Assembly: GCA_003524085.1 (NCBI GenBank)
Contig: DOEC01000021.1
Span: forward strand, 62,001-126,000
DNA: 64,000 bases
Direction: 5' to 3'
Source of the DNA: Bacillota bacterium
GTDB lineage: Bacteria > Bacillota_I > Bacilli_A > RF39 > UBA660
Made by a program: the position numbers and the translations under genes. Numbering within the stretch: position 1 is the stretch's first letter; each line of letters begins with the position of its first letter. Shown in pieces: positions 24,886 to 34,464 of this stretch. The notes under the pieces were generated by a model, which saw only the letters and a list, made by a program, of their open reading frames with translations, searched no databases and was not told where the DNA came from.

Positions 24886-26304
24886 ATGAAAAAATATTTT
24901 AAATATTTATTAATTAGTATTTTCAGTTTTATTTGTTTGACAAATATTTTAAATGCCGAAACTTTAGAGTGTAGATATGCTTTTGAAGCAAATGGCAATA
25001 ATGATGGAAAAAATGCATCAAAAATCAGACTTAAGTTTGATGTAAACACTTCTAATCAAACTTATACTGTTCAAGGAAGAGATGATGCTAATTTTGATCA
25101 ATATAAAAATATGACTTATTGGAAACAAAGTTATAATGAAGGTAAAGATGGAACGAATAATTCATATACACCTTCATCTTACAAAAATGATAATAATTTA
25201 GTAAAAGTAGCTTCTGGTGACTCTTTTTATTATGTTGTGTTTGGTACTAATAAACCGGGCATTATTGATACGACTGGATACATTGGCTCGATACGTGTCA
25301 ATGGAGTACCTACTTATCAAGAATTATTTTCAAATGGTGTGAAATGTCCAAACCTTAGAGTCAGTTTAGATCACAATTATGAAGAAAATGGAAAAATTAA
25401 AGGCACAGATATTTTTAGAGCTAAAGTTAATAAAGTAATGTATGATTTTGCTGTTATTTATACTAGTGTAGGAAATGTTGGAATGACACAAATAACTAGT
25501 TCGGGAGAAAGTATCACGGGCGATCAAGACAACACCAATAATAAAACAACTTATAGGGCAGCTATAGATAGTACTTCAATTGCTAATTTGTATTCATTTC
25601 AACAAACTACTGTGTCTGAAATTAACATTATAACAACAGCCTATAGTGATGGAAAATATCATATAAAAATGAATGAAAGCTGTTCTTCAGGAAATAATTG
25701 TTATGTTAATGAAAACGATGATATTGTATGGAGTAATGGAAGTTATGTTATTTTTAAAGAAGACTGGAATTCTTTAAAAGCTAAAATGCCTTTTGATTCA
25801 AGTAAAACAGGACAACAGAGCGTTAGTTTATACATAACTCCAGTTCAAACAGGAGGATTTGGTAATTATAGATATTATTATTCTGTGACAGCTAATGGAA
25901 ATAGTAATAAAGAAGGTGTTACGAATACAGCGGAATCTTCGGAAGCTAATGGAAATTATGATATGGACACTGATCCTAAATTTAAAGTTATTGATAAAGT
26001 AGTAAGTTCAAATTTAGGAAGTTGTGTTAATTATTTAGGAGAGGCAAGTAACCCCGATTCTGTAGCTGGTTACTTACAAAAAGCATTTAATATTATTAAA
26101 GTTGTGGCTATTTTATTAGCGATTGTGTTTAGTATGATAGATTTTAGTGGCGCAATTACTAGCGATAAAACAGATGTTAAAAAAACTGGATTAAAATGTG
26201 CTAAAAGATTAATAGTTGTGTTAGTACTATTACTTTTACCAACACTTATAGATATGGTTGGAAATATAATTGGAATTACTGATATTCTATGTGGTATTAA
26301 ATAG
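24886..26304 (+). CDS. Secreted ectodomain fused to a VirB2-like membrane hairpin
   Basis: A 472-residue protein: signal peptide (KKYFKYLLISIFSFICLTNI...NA), a 350-residue extracellular part with scattered Cys (TLECRYAFEA, ESCSSGNNCYV), then two C-terminal membrane helices (about 402-420 and 439-465) separated by SDKTDVKKTGLKCAKR. That hairpin resembles the stand-alone 118-residue protein just upstream: a helix, a Lys-rich cytoplasmic loop, a helix and a final Cys. I infer a pilin-like module carrying a surface domain. The ectodomain matches no family I recognise. Translation follows GGGAGTG, and the gene heads the transfer-type operon running to 34451. Confidence 0.65.
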   Translation: MKKYFKYLLISIFSFICLTNILNAETLECRYAFEANGNNDGKNASKIRLKFDVNTSNQTYTVQGRDDANFDQYKNMTYWKQSYNEGKDGTNNSYTPSSYKNDNNLVKVASGDSFYYVVFGTNKPGIIDTTGYIGSIRVNGVPTYQELFSNGVKCPNLRVSLDHNYEENGKIKGTDIFRAKVNKVMYDFAVIYTSVGNVGMTQITSSGESITGDQDNTNNKTTYRAAIDSTSIANLYSFQQTTVSEINIITTAYSDGKYHIKMNESCSSGNNCYVNENDDIVWSNGSYVIFKEDWNSLKAKMPFDSSKTGQQSVSLYITPVQTGGFGNYRYYYSVTANGNSNKEGVTNTAESSEANGNYDMDTDPKFKVIDKVVSSNLGSCVNYLGEASNPDSVAGYLQKAFNIIKVVAILLAIVFSMIDFSGAITSDKTDVKKTGLKCAKRLIVVLVLLLLPTLIDMVGNIIGITDILCGIK

Positions 26305-26316
26305 GAAGGAGAATAT

Positions 26317-28374
26317 ATGAAGAAAGTATTATTAAATGGGTTTAGCTCACTTGGATTTGCAATACCAATTTTGTACGAAATATTTGTATTAATAGATTCT
26401 TGGATTTATGCTTTAGCAGCATTTGCAATGCAAGCTTTCTTTGCTATTGCAAAATTACAGCTTTCAACAGAAAATATAAGTGATATATCGTATATAACTT
26501 CTAGAATAATGTTATTATGTGGAGTGTATGCTTTATTTAAATTATCTATAACTTTAATAAATTATATAATTGATCCTAATAAAATAGAAAAGTCAGGAAA
26601 AACTGGAATAAAAGTTGTTCAAAAAATTGTAATTGCTGTTGTTTTACTAGCTTCAAGTAAATTTATTTTTGACGAGTTATTTGCATTTCAAAATGCCGTA
26701 ATAGATAGTAATGTAATTCCTAAAATTATTTATGGAGATGCTAACTATAATGATGAAAATGACGGGGATATGGCTTTAACAAGTAAGAAGTTTGTTAATA
26801 GTGTATTCGTTACATTATTTGAGAATAATACAGCAGAAACTTCACCATCTGAAGCTGCAAAAACGGCAAAAAATAGAGTTTTACAAGGTGAATCAATATT
26901 ACTATTGTCTCCTTATGCGTATGATGCTGGGTTTCATTACATTCCATTTGTAACTGGAATTGTTGGAATTTTACTTTGCTATTACTTCATTGCATTTGCA
27001 TTTGAACTTGGAACTAGGATAATAAAATTATTTGCTTTACAGGTTATTTCACCTATACCAATTATTATGAGTATTGATCCTTCTAGCAAGAGTGATAAGC
27101 TAGTTAATTTTGCTAAATTATATGGTGGCATTTATCTAAATGTTTTTGTAAGAATTTTAACTGTTTATGTTGCATTTGTGGCATTAAATTTAGTCACTTC
27201 AGTATTTGATGGAATAAACTGGTTAGCTAAAATTCTATTAATTATCGGAGTATTCCATGCTGCTAAAGAACTTCCTAAATTAATTGAAGACGCTTTAGGA
27301 ATGAAGTTAGGGTTAGGTGATGCAGGGAAAGGATTTGGAGCAGTACTTATGGGAACTATTGCTGGAGGAGCTGGACTTGTAGGTGGAGCTATTGCTGGTG
27401 GAATATCAGGCGGAGTCGGTGGTGCGTTAGGCGGAGCATTTACTGGTCTTACTACAGGTGTTACAAAAGGTGCTGCTGCTAAAAATGCTGTTGGTGTGAT
27501 TGGTGCAAGTACCGGTGCAATAAAAGGTGGCTTTGGAATGGGTGCTAGAGTTGCTGGTGCTGGTGGACTTGGAGCATTTATGGTAGGAGGAGTTGAAAAC
27601 TTCTTTGGTGGTAAAGGAAGAGATGCTGCTACACTAGGCGATTTTGATAAACAAATTTCAAATACTGATAAGGCTATAGAAAATGTTAGAAAAGGTATTA
27701 ATTCTACTCAACAAAAAATTACAAATTCAAATGCTAACTTGAATGTTCAAAATCAAGCTGAAAATTTAAGAAAAAACGTTGATAGTTTATTTGCTAGAAA
27801 ATCTGGTTATGGAACTATGGACGAATTTATAAATAATAATAAAGATTATGTAGCTGCTAGAGAACTACTTGCAAATGCACATCCTAATACACCTCAAGAA
27901 GATATAGACTACTTAAAACAAAATATGGAAAATGCAAGATTAAATGCTGCTAATCAATATAACCAAGCTAGAGACGATTTCTATCAAAGTCATTTTGATG
28001 GAACTAAGGTTGACAACGACTTAGCGAGTGCAATTGATGACTACAATAATTATTGTATTGATAATGGTCTTGGTGCTGAAAGATTAATTAAAGGATACGA
28101 GAGTAATGTTGGTTTAACTAATGATGCGAAAGCATCTATAGAGACATTAAATGAAGAAGCTAGTAAAGCTATTCAAAGTGAAATTGCTCAATATCAACAA
28201 CAAATTAATGCTGAAGAACTTAAAATTGAAAAGTATGAGCAGGATAAGAAAAATATTGAAGCACAAAAGAAAAATTATGTTGAGAAAGATGCTGGATATC
28301 AAAGAAGAAATAAACGTGAAGAAAAACCGCAATATAGGTCTCGTAATGTAAACAACAATAACAATACTAATTAA
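26317..28374 (+). CDS. VirB6/TrbL-like polytopic membrane protein
   Basis: A 685-residue protein. The N-terminal 330 residues contain several membrane helices with FELGTRIIKLFALQVISPIP and FHAAKELPKLIEDALGMKLG, a pattern shared with VirB6/TrbL channel proteins of Gram-positive conjugative elements. A Gly/Ala-rich stretch (about 340-430; GGAIAGGISGGVGGALGG) follows, then a long charged coiled-coil C-terminus ending in Asn residues. VirB6 forms part of the inner-membrane channel. GGAAGGAG precedes the start. It sits in the usual type IV secretion order, ahead of PrgI/VirB3-like and VirB4. Confidence 0.8.
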   Translation: MKKVLLNGFSSLGFAIPILYEIFVLIDSWIYALAAFAMQAFFAIAKLQLSTENISDISYITSRIMLLCGVYALFKLSITLINYIIDPNKIEKSGKTGIKVVQKIVIAVVLLASSKFIFDELFAFQNAVIDSNVIPKIIYGDANYNDENDGDMALTSKKFVNSVFVTLFENNTAETSPSEAAKTAKNRVLQGESILLLSPYAYDAGFHYIPFVTGIVGILLCYYFIAFAFELGTRIIKLFALQVISPIPIIMSIDPSSKSDKLVNFAKLYGGIYLNVFVRILTVYVAFVALNLVTSVFDGINWLAKILLIIGVFHAAKELPKLIEDALGMKLGLGDAGKGFGAVLMGTIAGGAGLVGGAIAGGISGGVGGALGGAFTGLTTGVTKGAAAKNAVGVIGASTGAIKGGFGMGARVAGAGGLGAFMVGGVENFFGGKGRDAATLGDFDKQISNTDKAIENVRKGINSTQQKITNSNANLNVQNQAENLRKNVDSLFARKSGYGTMDEFINNNKDYVAARELLANAHPNTPQEDIDYLKQNMENARLNAANQYNQARDDFYQSHFDGTKVDNDLASAIDDYNNYCIDNGLGAERLIKGYESNVGLTNDAKASIETLNEEASKAIQSEIAQYQQQINAEELKIEKYEQDKKNIEAQKKNYVEKDAGYQRRNKREEKPQYRSRNVNNNNNTN

Positions 28375-28396
28375 ATAAAGGAAAGGAAGAAAGAAT

Positions 28397-28714
28397 ATGA
28401 ATAATATGTATATTATACCTGCTAATAGTAAAAATGGTAAGCTTATATTTAACATATTTAGAGGTATTGATTTAGTGGTATTCTTGTGTGGTGTGGGAGT
28501 AAGTTTACTATTATTTGTAGCAATACAAGCTACTACAATGACTACAACAATAATAAAGATACTACCAATTTGTGTATGTACTTTCTTGGTAGTACCTATA
28601 CCATTTTATCATAACGTAATGTGTTTTATAAAAGAATTATACTTGTTTTTAGCAAATAGAAGAGTATATTATTGGAAAGGATGGTGTGTTAGAAGTGAGT
28701 ACAGTGAGAAGTAA
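28397..28714 (+). CDS. PrgI/VirB3-like small membrane protein
   Basis: A 105-residue protein with two adjacent membrane helices (about residues 23-65) and a basic C-terminal part ending near YYWKGWCVRSEYS. Size, topology and a position just before VirB4 are those of PrgI/VirB3 family proteins, which join the VirB4 ATPase to the membrane channel. Sequence similarity is only general, so the call rests mostly on context. It overlaps the next gene by 29 bases. Confidence 0.65.
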   Translation: MNNMYIIPANSKNGKLIFNIFRGIDLVVFLCGVGVSLLLFVAIQATTMTTTIIKILPICVCTFLVVPIPFYHNVMCFIKELYLFLANRRVYYWKGWCVRSEYSEK

Positions 28715-29246
28715 AAATACAGAAGATTGGCTACCTATTAGGTCTATACTAAATGGTGCTATACAACTTGATGATGGAATGCAAGTAACAGGTGTTAAAG
28801 TACAACCTAAGAATATATTTATTATGGATAATGATAGTCAAAGAAACGTTATATATAATTTAAGAAATCTATATAATAGCATTGATTATGAATTTAGTAT
28901 TATTGTAGCAGATAGACCAGTTGATATTAATGTTTATTTAAGTCAATTACAGCTTTTATACAATAACGTACAAACTCCAGTTTTGAAGAAACTTGTTATG
29001 CAAGACATCAATAAGGCAAATCTATTTATGAGTAAGGAAGTAGGTGTAGCTGATACAGAATATTACTTACTATTCAGGGAGAGAAGACCTGAGATAATGC
29101 AAAAAAGAATACAAAACTTAATAAGTGGTTTTGCAACATGTGGGTTAGTTGCTAGTCAAACTAGTAATGATGATTTAAGAGTATTACTTGATGGATTTTT
29201 AAATGATGGAAGTAGAACTGAATTTGGGACGGTGATGGGTTCATGA
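28686..29246 (+). CDS. VirB4 N-terminal domain as a separate gene
   Basis: A 186-residue cytoplasmic protein matching the N-terminal region of Gram-positive VirB4/TraC proteins: LPIRSILNGAIQLDDGMQ, then VKVQPKNIFIMDNDSQRNVI, then YEFSIIVADRPVDINVYL. In most systems this part is joined to the ATPase. Here it ends in an ATGA overlap with the ATPase gene, in a different frame, so the protein is either truly split or carries a disabled join. The start is uncertain: GTG at 28686 (AAAGGA in front) or GTG at 28695. Confidence 0.7.
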   Translation: MLEVSTVRSKNTEDWLPIRSILNGAIQLDDGMQVTGVKVQPKNIFIMDNDSQRNVIYNLRNLYNSIDYEFSIIVADRPVDINVYLSQLQLLYNNVQTPVLKKLVMQDINKANLFMSKEVGVADTEYYLLFRERRPEIMQKRIQNLISGFATCGLVASQTSNDDLRVLLDGFLNDGSRTEFGTVMGS

Positions 29247-31018
29247 ACTTAAAAAGTCAATTAGCACCAAAAGGGCTAGAATTTAATGCAGGGGATATGG
29301 TTATAAGTGGAAAGTATTGTTGTTTCTTAACTATTATTAGTTATCCTAAAATGATAAACGAGGGATACTTAGCTAATTTAACACAATATAGTGGAATTAA
29401 GGTAATTATTAAACACATTCCAATAGAGTTTTCAGTATTAAGTAAAATGCTTAATAAAGAAATAGCTGATATGAAAATGAAATATCAAAACGAACATGAC
29501 AGAACTATTCAAGAAAGAATTAGACAAGACTACGAAAGTATAGAAAACTTTATTACAATGCTTACAAGTACTCAAGCTAGAATATTTGACTTTCAAATGC
29601 ACGTTATGGTATTGGCTGACTCAAAAGAAGAATTAGAAAATAAAAAGGTTCAAGTAAAGAACTACTTAGATGCTATGGGAATGAAAGGCACAATACTTAG
29701 ATATGAACAAGAGAAAATTTTAAAAAGTTGTTTACCAATATTTCCAGACTCAGATATTGAAGAGAGAATTGGAACACCTATTCCAAGTGTTACTATGAGT
29801 GCGATGTATCCATTTGTATTTGATAGTATCAAGGACCCTGGGTTATCTTGTTTACTAGGTGTAGACTTTTCTGGAGGTATTATATTATTTAATCAATTCT
29901 TATATCAGATTAAGAAAGAGTTTAATAGAAATAATGCCAATATGATAATTTTAGGTACATCAGGTAGTGGTAAATCTACTGCTGCTAAGATACTTTTAAG
30001 AAGTAATATTAGAAATGGACACAAAATAGTTGCAATTGACCCAGAAGGTGAGCTAGAAGACATGACTAGACTTTATGGAGGAGACTTCATTAATCTAGGA
30101 TTAGGTGGAGACTACGGAATGATAAATCCACTTGAAGTAATAGCTGACTCTGATATTGAAGATGGTGGAGGGAATGCTGTTTTAACAAGAACATTACAGT
30201 CTCTTAAAGCTTTCATGAAGTACTATAGTCCTGATATAGAAGAAGACGTACTTACTTTGTTTAGTGAAGTAGTACAAGATACTTATAAGAGATATAAGAT
30301 AGACTATGAAACAGACTTTAGTAAGTTTACTAGTGAAGACTATCCAACATTTGACGATGTGTATGCTACTATTAAAGGAAGACTTTTATCAATGGTAGAA
30401 GCTACTCGTGAAAAAGAAGTAATGGAAAAACTTGAGTTAAAAGTTAGACCTTTAACAAAAGAATTAAGATATTACTTTACTGGGCATACAACAGTAGAAC
30501 CTAATAGTGACTTTATAGTATTTAATATAAGAGAATTAATGAATAGTGATGCTAATATAAGAAATGCTTTATTCTTTAACATATTAAAGCATGCATGGGG
30601 TTTATGTTTAGACAAAGACACTAATACAATACTTATGGTAGATGAAGCACATACCCTTCTAGCAGACAGAAATACTTTGGGAGCAGAATTCTTAGCCCAA
30701 GTACAAAGAAGAAGCAGAAAATATAACACAGGTACAATAATTATTACACAACAACCTACTGACTTTGCAAGCCCTGAGGTAATCGTACATGGTAAAGCAA
30801 TATTTGATAATGCAAGTTACTATTTAGTAATGGGCTTAAAGAAGCAAGCAGTTGAAGATTTAGCAAGATTAATAGATTTAAATGATCAAGAAAAAGAAAG
30901 TATTAAAAGATATAATCAAGGAGAAGCTTTATTTGTATGTGGAACGCGTAGAATGAGAATTAATGTAATAGCGACTCAAGAAGAACTAGACTCATTTGGT
31001 TCTGGTGGAGGATTATAG
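29243..31018 (+). CDS. virB4: VirB4/TraC-type secretion ATPase
   Basis: A 591-residue AAA+/HerA-FtsK-class ATPase that energises type IV secretion. Walker A is GTSGSGKST (residues 238-246), Walker B is ILMVDEAH (Asp467, Glu468), and GTIIITQQPTDF follows as in VirB4. The N-terminal region has the coiled stretch normal for VirB4, while its first 190 residues are in the preceding gene. It is the best-conserved marker that this cluster contains a type IV secretion core. No coupling ATPase (VirD4) or relaxase is found nearby. Confidence 0.92.
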   Translation: MNLKSQLAPKGLEFNAGDMVISGKYCCFLTIISYPKMINEGYLANLTQYSGIKVIIKHIPIEFSVLSKMLNKEIADMKMKYQNEHDRTIQERIRQDYESIENFITMLTSTQARIFDFQMHVMVLADSKEELENKKVQVKNYLDAMGMKGTILRYEQEKILKSCLPIFPDSDIEERIGTPIPSVTMSAMYPFVFDSIKDPGLSCLLGVDFSGGIILFNQFLYQIKKEFNRNNANMIILGTSGSGKSTAAKILLRSNIRNGHKIVAIDPEGELEDMTRLYGGDFINLGLGGDYGMINPLEVIADSDIEDGGGNAVLTRTLQSLKAFMKYYSPDIEEDVLTLFSEVVQDTYKRYKIDYETDFSKFTSEDYPTFDDVYATIKGRLLSMVEATREKEVMEKLELKVRPLTKELRYYFTGHTTVEPNSDFIVFNIRELMNSDANIRNALFFNILKHAWGLCLDKDTNTILMVDEAHTLLADRNTLGAEFLAQVQRRSRKYNTGTIIITQQPTDFASPEVIVHGKAIFDNASYYLVMGLKKQAVEDLARLIDLNDQEKESIKRYNQGEALFVCGTRRMRINVIATQEELDSFGSGGGL

Positions 31019-31032
31019 TTAAGAGGTATATT

Positions 31033-33672
31033 ATGGATGATAAGGAGAAGAACTTAATTAATAGTGAAAATTTAAATTCACAAAATAATGTGGGTTCTTT
31101 TCCTTTACATAATAATACATTTGTGAATAGTACTGATAAATCTGATATTAATAATAGAATAAATAATACTAAAGGTAGAAATTTACAAAATAATATGGAA
31201 AGTAGAGAAACTAGTAATACAAGTTTAGGAGCAGATTCTTTAGAAAAAAAAGATAAACTAGATAAAGGCTCTTTAGGAAAAAATGCTTTAAATAGTGCGG
31301 GGAATGCTCTTTTAAGTAAGGCAAGTGAAGATGATGGAATAGTTGGAGATACTGCAAAAGGAATACGTGCTGTAAACAAAGGTGTAAAGGCAACTAAAAC
31401 TAGTGTAAAGGCCATTAAGGCATTAATAACTCTTTTAAGTGGGCCAGTTGGATGGGTTCTTGGTATATTTGCTGGGGTAATGTTACTAATTTTCTTAATC
31501 GTAATTGTATATCATACAATAATAAGCTCGTTAAGTATGAAGTTTAATTTAACTGGAAAAGATAGTTACGAAGTATTTAAAGAGAAGTATGAAGAAGCAA
31601 TGTCTAGAGGAGATATAGATAGTTTGTATGAAAGCGCTGATGGAATAGACTGTGGAGAGAGAAGCTTTTTTACTAAAATTAAAAATTTCTTTGGAGTATA
31701 TCAGATAGAAAATCCTACTGAATTATGTTTATATGTTAAAAAGACACTTGAAGAAAAAGAAACATTACCTGGTATAACAACACTTAGTCCTGGATATTTT
31801 TTAAGTAGTTTATATTATGCGTATGATACTCAAAATGTTAAAGAAAATGGTGAACTATTTATTAAAGTACCTGATGCAAGTGGTTTAGAAAGTGATGATA
31901 AAAACTACGTTGCACCAACTGACTTAGATGCAATTAGTACACTTTTTGTTACAAAGATTTATGAAAAAAAAGATTTAGATAAATTAATAGATGAGTATAT
32001 TTTAAAGTATGACTTAAAAAGTTATGGGCTTACTCCTTATAAGTTAGTAATCGATTATGATGAAGAGGGCAATGAAATAGGAAGACACTGTGATGCTTTT
32101 AGTGCACCTATTAACTATCAAACAAGTGAAAGTAAGTTTAATTTATATTTAAGATATGGGGAAAATATAAGTGAAAGCTATCAATATGATAACAATATTA
32201 TTAGAACGTATGAATTAACAAGTAGTGAATGCTATGACAATATAGGTGTAGCTAAACCTAGTCTAGCTAAGTATGATGTTAAACTTGATTTAACAAGCGA
32301 GGAAGAAAAGATACCTAGTATAGATGGATATACTTATGAAGATGGATTTATTTATGATACATATCCTAGGTATAAGGCTGAATATAATTTAGATGGTGTT
32401 AAACCAGCATTTGATTATAAAGTGGCTAGGGATATTGAAAATATTATGGATAGCAGAGTTAGTTCTAGACAAGACTATATAAACTATTTACTAGGATACC
32501 CTAACACAGTTAAAACAAATTTAGCTCTTTATTCAGGAAATTGTACGTATACAGTTGGCAACAGAGATGTAAGTAATTTAAAAGTAAGACTTATTCACAA
32601 AAAAAATAGTGCACTGCCTGATGTAGAAGTGAATGCTGCTGTTCCTAATCAAGAATTAATTGATTTTGAAAAGTATGTACTAGGAGTAGTGTATGCTGAA
32701 AATGGTGGGGCACCTGATGAAGCAATGAAAGCACAAGCAATCGCGGCTAGAACTTATGCTTTTAACCGTGGTACTATAAAAGAAGAAAATGGTGAGGTTG
32801 TCCTTGAAATATCAAGTAGTACTTGGGATCAAACATATTGTGATCCTGATAAAGGATGTGACATATGTACTTCAGCACTAGACCAAAGTGTGCAAACTGT
32901 AATGACAAAAGGTACAGTACCAGAAGGGGCTAGTTGTACTCATTGGAAAGGTCCTTTAGAAAACGATTCTCGTATTAGAAAAGCTGTTAAAGCAGTATCT
33001 GGAATAATACTTACTGACACTTCAGGAAATCCTGCTGGAGTAGGATACACTAGTACTACTCAAAATAGTTGGAATTCTTTGGCTAATCAAGGAAGTGATT
33101 ATGTAGAATTAATAAGAAGCTCTTATGGCGGAGAATACATTTTAAGTAATCCATCATGTAGCTTTGCAAGTGGCGACTGGGATAAATGGAGACAAAGTAG
33201 TAGTGAATGGGGAAGTATTATGTTATCAACTAAAAATATGTCTAGTGTAGGATGTTTTATAACCGCGCATGCTAAAGCTATTGCTAAAAGTGGTGCTCAA
33301 GTAAAAGTAGCTAACTTTAACCCAGGAACATTTGTAAATACAATTAAAGCTAATGGATGTTTAGACGGAAATAACTTGGTAAGTGCTTGTGCTTTAAAAT
33401 CAGTTTTAGTTAATGATTATGAACGAAAGAGTAGTGCTTTAAGTGGGTCGCTTGAAAATAAAGCAAATGTAATCGCCGGTTATATTAATAATGGATATGA
33501 AGTAATTCTTAGAGTTAAATCACCAGACCCTAGACAACACTGGGTACTTGTAACTGGAGTAAGCGGAAGTACTATATATATGTCTGATACAGCAAGTGAT
33601 GCTAATATAGTAGTACCTTTCTATAATGCTAATGAAGTAGTTTATATGATTGCTTATAGATTTGATATTTAG
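31033..33672 (+). CDS. Anchored cell-wall protein: SpoIID-like domain fused to C39-like peptidase
   Basis: An 879-residue protein. An Asn/Ser-rich cytoplasmic N-terminus (1-130) is followed by one membrane helix (about 136-165) and a large outer part. Residues 540-580 carry FEKYVLGVVYAENGG and AMKAQAIAARTYAFNRG, the signature of SpoIID/LytB, which cleaves glycan strands lacking stem peptides. Residues 717-879 look like a papain-fold C39-type domain: Gln721 in WRQSSSEWG, Cys741 in SVGCFITAHA, His836 in QHWVLVTG, Asp852 in MSDTASD. Wall hydrolases opening a path for the channel are normal in Gram-positive type IV secretion (lysozyme plus NlpC/P60), but this pairing is unusual. Confidence 0.8.
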   Translation: MDDKEKNLINSENLNSQNNVGSFPLHNNTFVNSTDKSDINNRINNTKGRNLQNNMESRETSNTSLGADSLEKKDKLDKGSLGKNALNSAGNALLSKASEDDGIVGDTAKGIRAVNKGVKATKTSVKAIKALITLLSGPVGWVLGIFAGVMLLIFLIVIVYHTIISSLSMKFNLTGKDSYEVFKEKYEEAMSRGDIDSLYESADGIDCGERSFFTKIKNFFGVYQIENPTELCLYVKKTLEEKETLPGITTLSPGYFLSSLYYAYDTQNVKENGELFIKVPDASGLESDDKNYVAPTDLDAISTLFVTKIYEKKDLDKLIDEYILKYDLKSYGLTPYKLVIDYDEEGNEIGRHCDAFSAPINYQTSESKFNLYLRYGENISESYQYDNNIIRTYELTSSECYDNIGVAKPSLAKYDVKLDLTSEEEKIPSIDGYTYEDGFIYDTYPRYKAEYNLDGVKPAFDYKVARDIENIMDSRVSSRQDYINYLLGYPNTVKTNLALYSGNCTYTVGNRDVSNLKVRLIHKKNSALPDVEVNAAVPNQELIDFEKYVLGVVYAENGGAPDEAMKAQAIAARTYAFNRGTIKEENGEVVLEISSSTWDQTYCDPDKGCDICTSALDQSVQTVMTKGTVPEGASCTHWKGPLENDSRIRKAVKAVSGIILTDTSGNPAGVGYTSTTQNSWNSLANQGSDYVELIRSSYGGEYILSNPSCSFASGDWDKWRQSSSEWGSIMLSTKNMSSVGCFITAHAKAIAKSGAQVKVANFNPGTFVNTIKANGCLDGNNLVSACALKSVLVNDYERKSSALSGSLENKANVIAGYINNGYEVILRVKSPDPRQHWVLVTGVSGSTIYMSDTASDANIVVPFYNANEVVYMIAYRFDI

Positions 33673-33680
33673 GAGAAGAT

Positions 33681-34451
33681 ATGGAAAAAAAGAATAATAA
33701 GTTTGAAGTTACAATTATATTTATAGTTATTGTATTTTCTATTATTATGTATGGATTATATTTAGTAGTAAACGAGTATTATAAAAAGTATGCGTTTACA
33801 CTAATTACTAGTCCATTGACAATATTAGAATGCAAGAAATGGGACTGCACAGATAAGACTAGTGAAGTAAGTAAGTATAATAATAAAGAATACAACACTA
33901 ATATTGATGGAAAAGATATTGGAAAAAATACTATGTATTATGATTCATTTCAAAAGAGGTTTTATATATTTGATTATAAAGATAATAGTATTAAATATAA
34001 TAATAGTTTCTATATGTATGAAGGTAGTATTAGTGGAATACTCTTAGATAAAAACGAAGTTAGTACTCTTGAATTAGAGACTATTAAGTCTAAATTAAAA
34101 TTAAAATTTAGTTTAAATCAAGTAACATATAGTGAGAAAGTAATGATGGACTTTGACGCGGACAGTAATATTGAAGAAGTGTATTCTGTTATTGGTGGGG
34201 CTCTTAATTATTACTTTAGTTATCTTGTATATAATAAGGAAGAAAAGTATTATATTTTATACAAAAGTGAAGAAAATGATATAACTAAATTTAGTGCAGG
34301 AACTATTAGTAATGCGTTAGATATATTTAATGATGGTAAAAAGGAATTTATATACCACATAAGTTATTATGACGAAATAGGGGAATGCAATGTTCTTTAT
34401 AGAATTAAAGGTAAAAAATTTGTAAATGTTAATGAGTGTAACGTTAAATAG
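33681..34451 (+). CDS. Anchored extracellular protein, last gene of the cluster
   Basis: A 256-residue protein with an N-terminal membrane helix (about residues 9-28) and an extracellular domain. MDFDADSNIEEVYSVIGG and ALDIFNDGKKEFIYHI resemble FG-GAP/VCBS-type calcium-binding loops, and three Cys pairs or singles occur (LECKKWDC, GECNVLY). VirB8-like proteins share the single-helix topology, but I see no sequence support for that. GGAGAAG precedes the ATG, and the stop lies inside the cluster's final terminator. Confidence 0.65.
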   Translation: MEKKNNKFEVTIIFIVIVFSIIMYGLYLVVNEYYKKYAFTLITSPLTILECKKWDCTDKTSEVSKYNNKEYNTNIDGKDIGKNTMYYDSFQKRFYIFDYKDNSIKYNNSFYMYEGSISGILLDKNEVSTLELETIKSKLKLKFSLNQVTYSEKVMMDFDADSNIEEVYSVIGGALNYYFSYLVYNKEEKYYILYKSEENDITKFSAGTISNALDIFNDGKKEFIYHISYYDEIGECNVLYRIKGKKFVNVNECNVK

Positions 34452-34464
34452 TTACACTTTTTTT
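34435..34464 (+). terminator. Terminator closing the surface-machine cluster
   Basis: AGTGTAAC (34435-34442) and GTTACACT (34451-34458), an 8-nt loop containing most of the stop codon TAG (34449-34451), and a T-run. Confidence 0.85.

Noticed and set aside
9473..34458. Integrative conjugative element
   Set aside because: VirB4 and VirB6 homologues are present, but I found no relaxase, VirD4, integrase, excisionase or flanking direct repeats, and the Tad genes are not typical of such elements.
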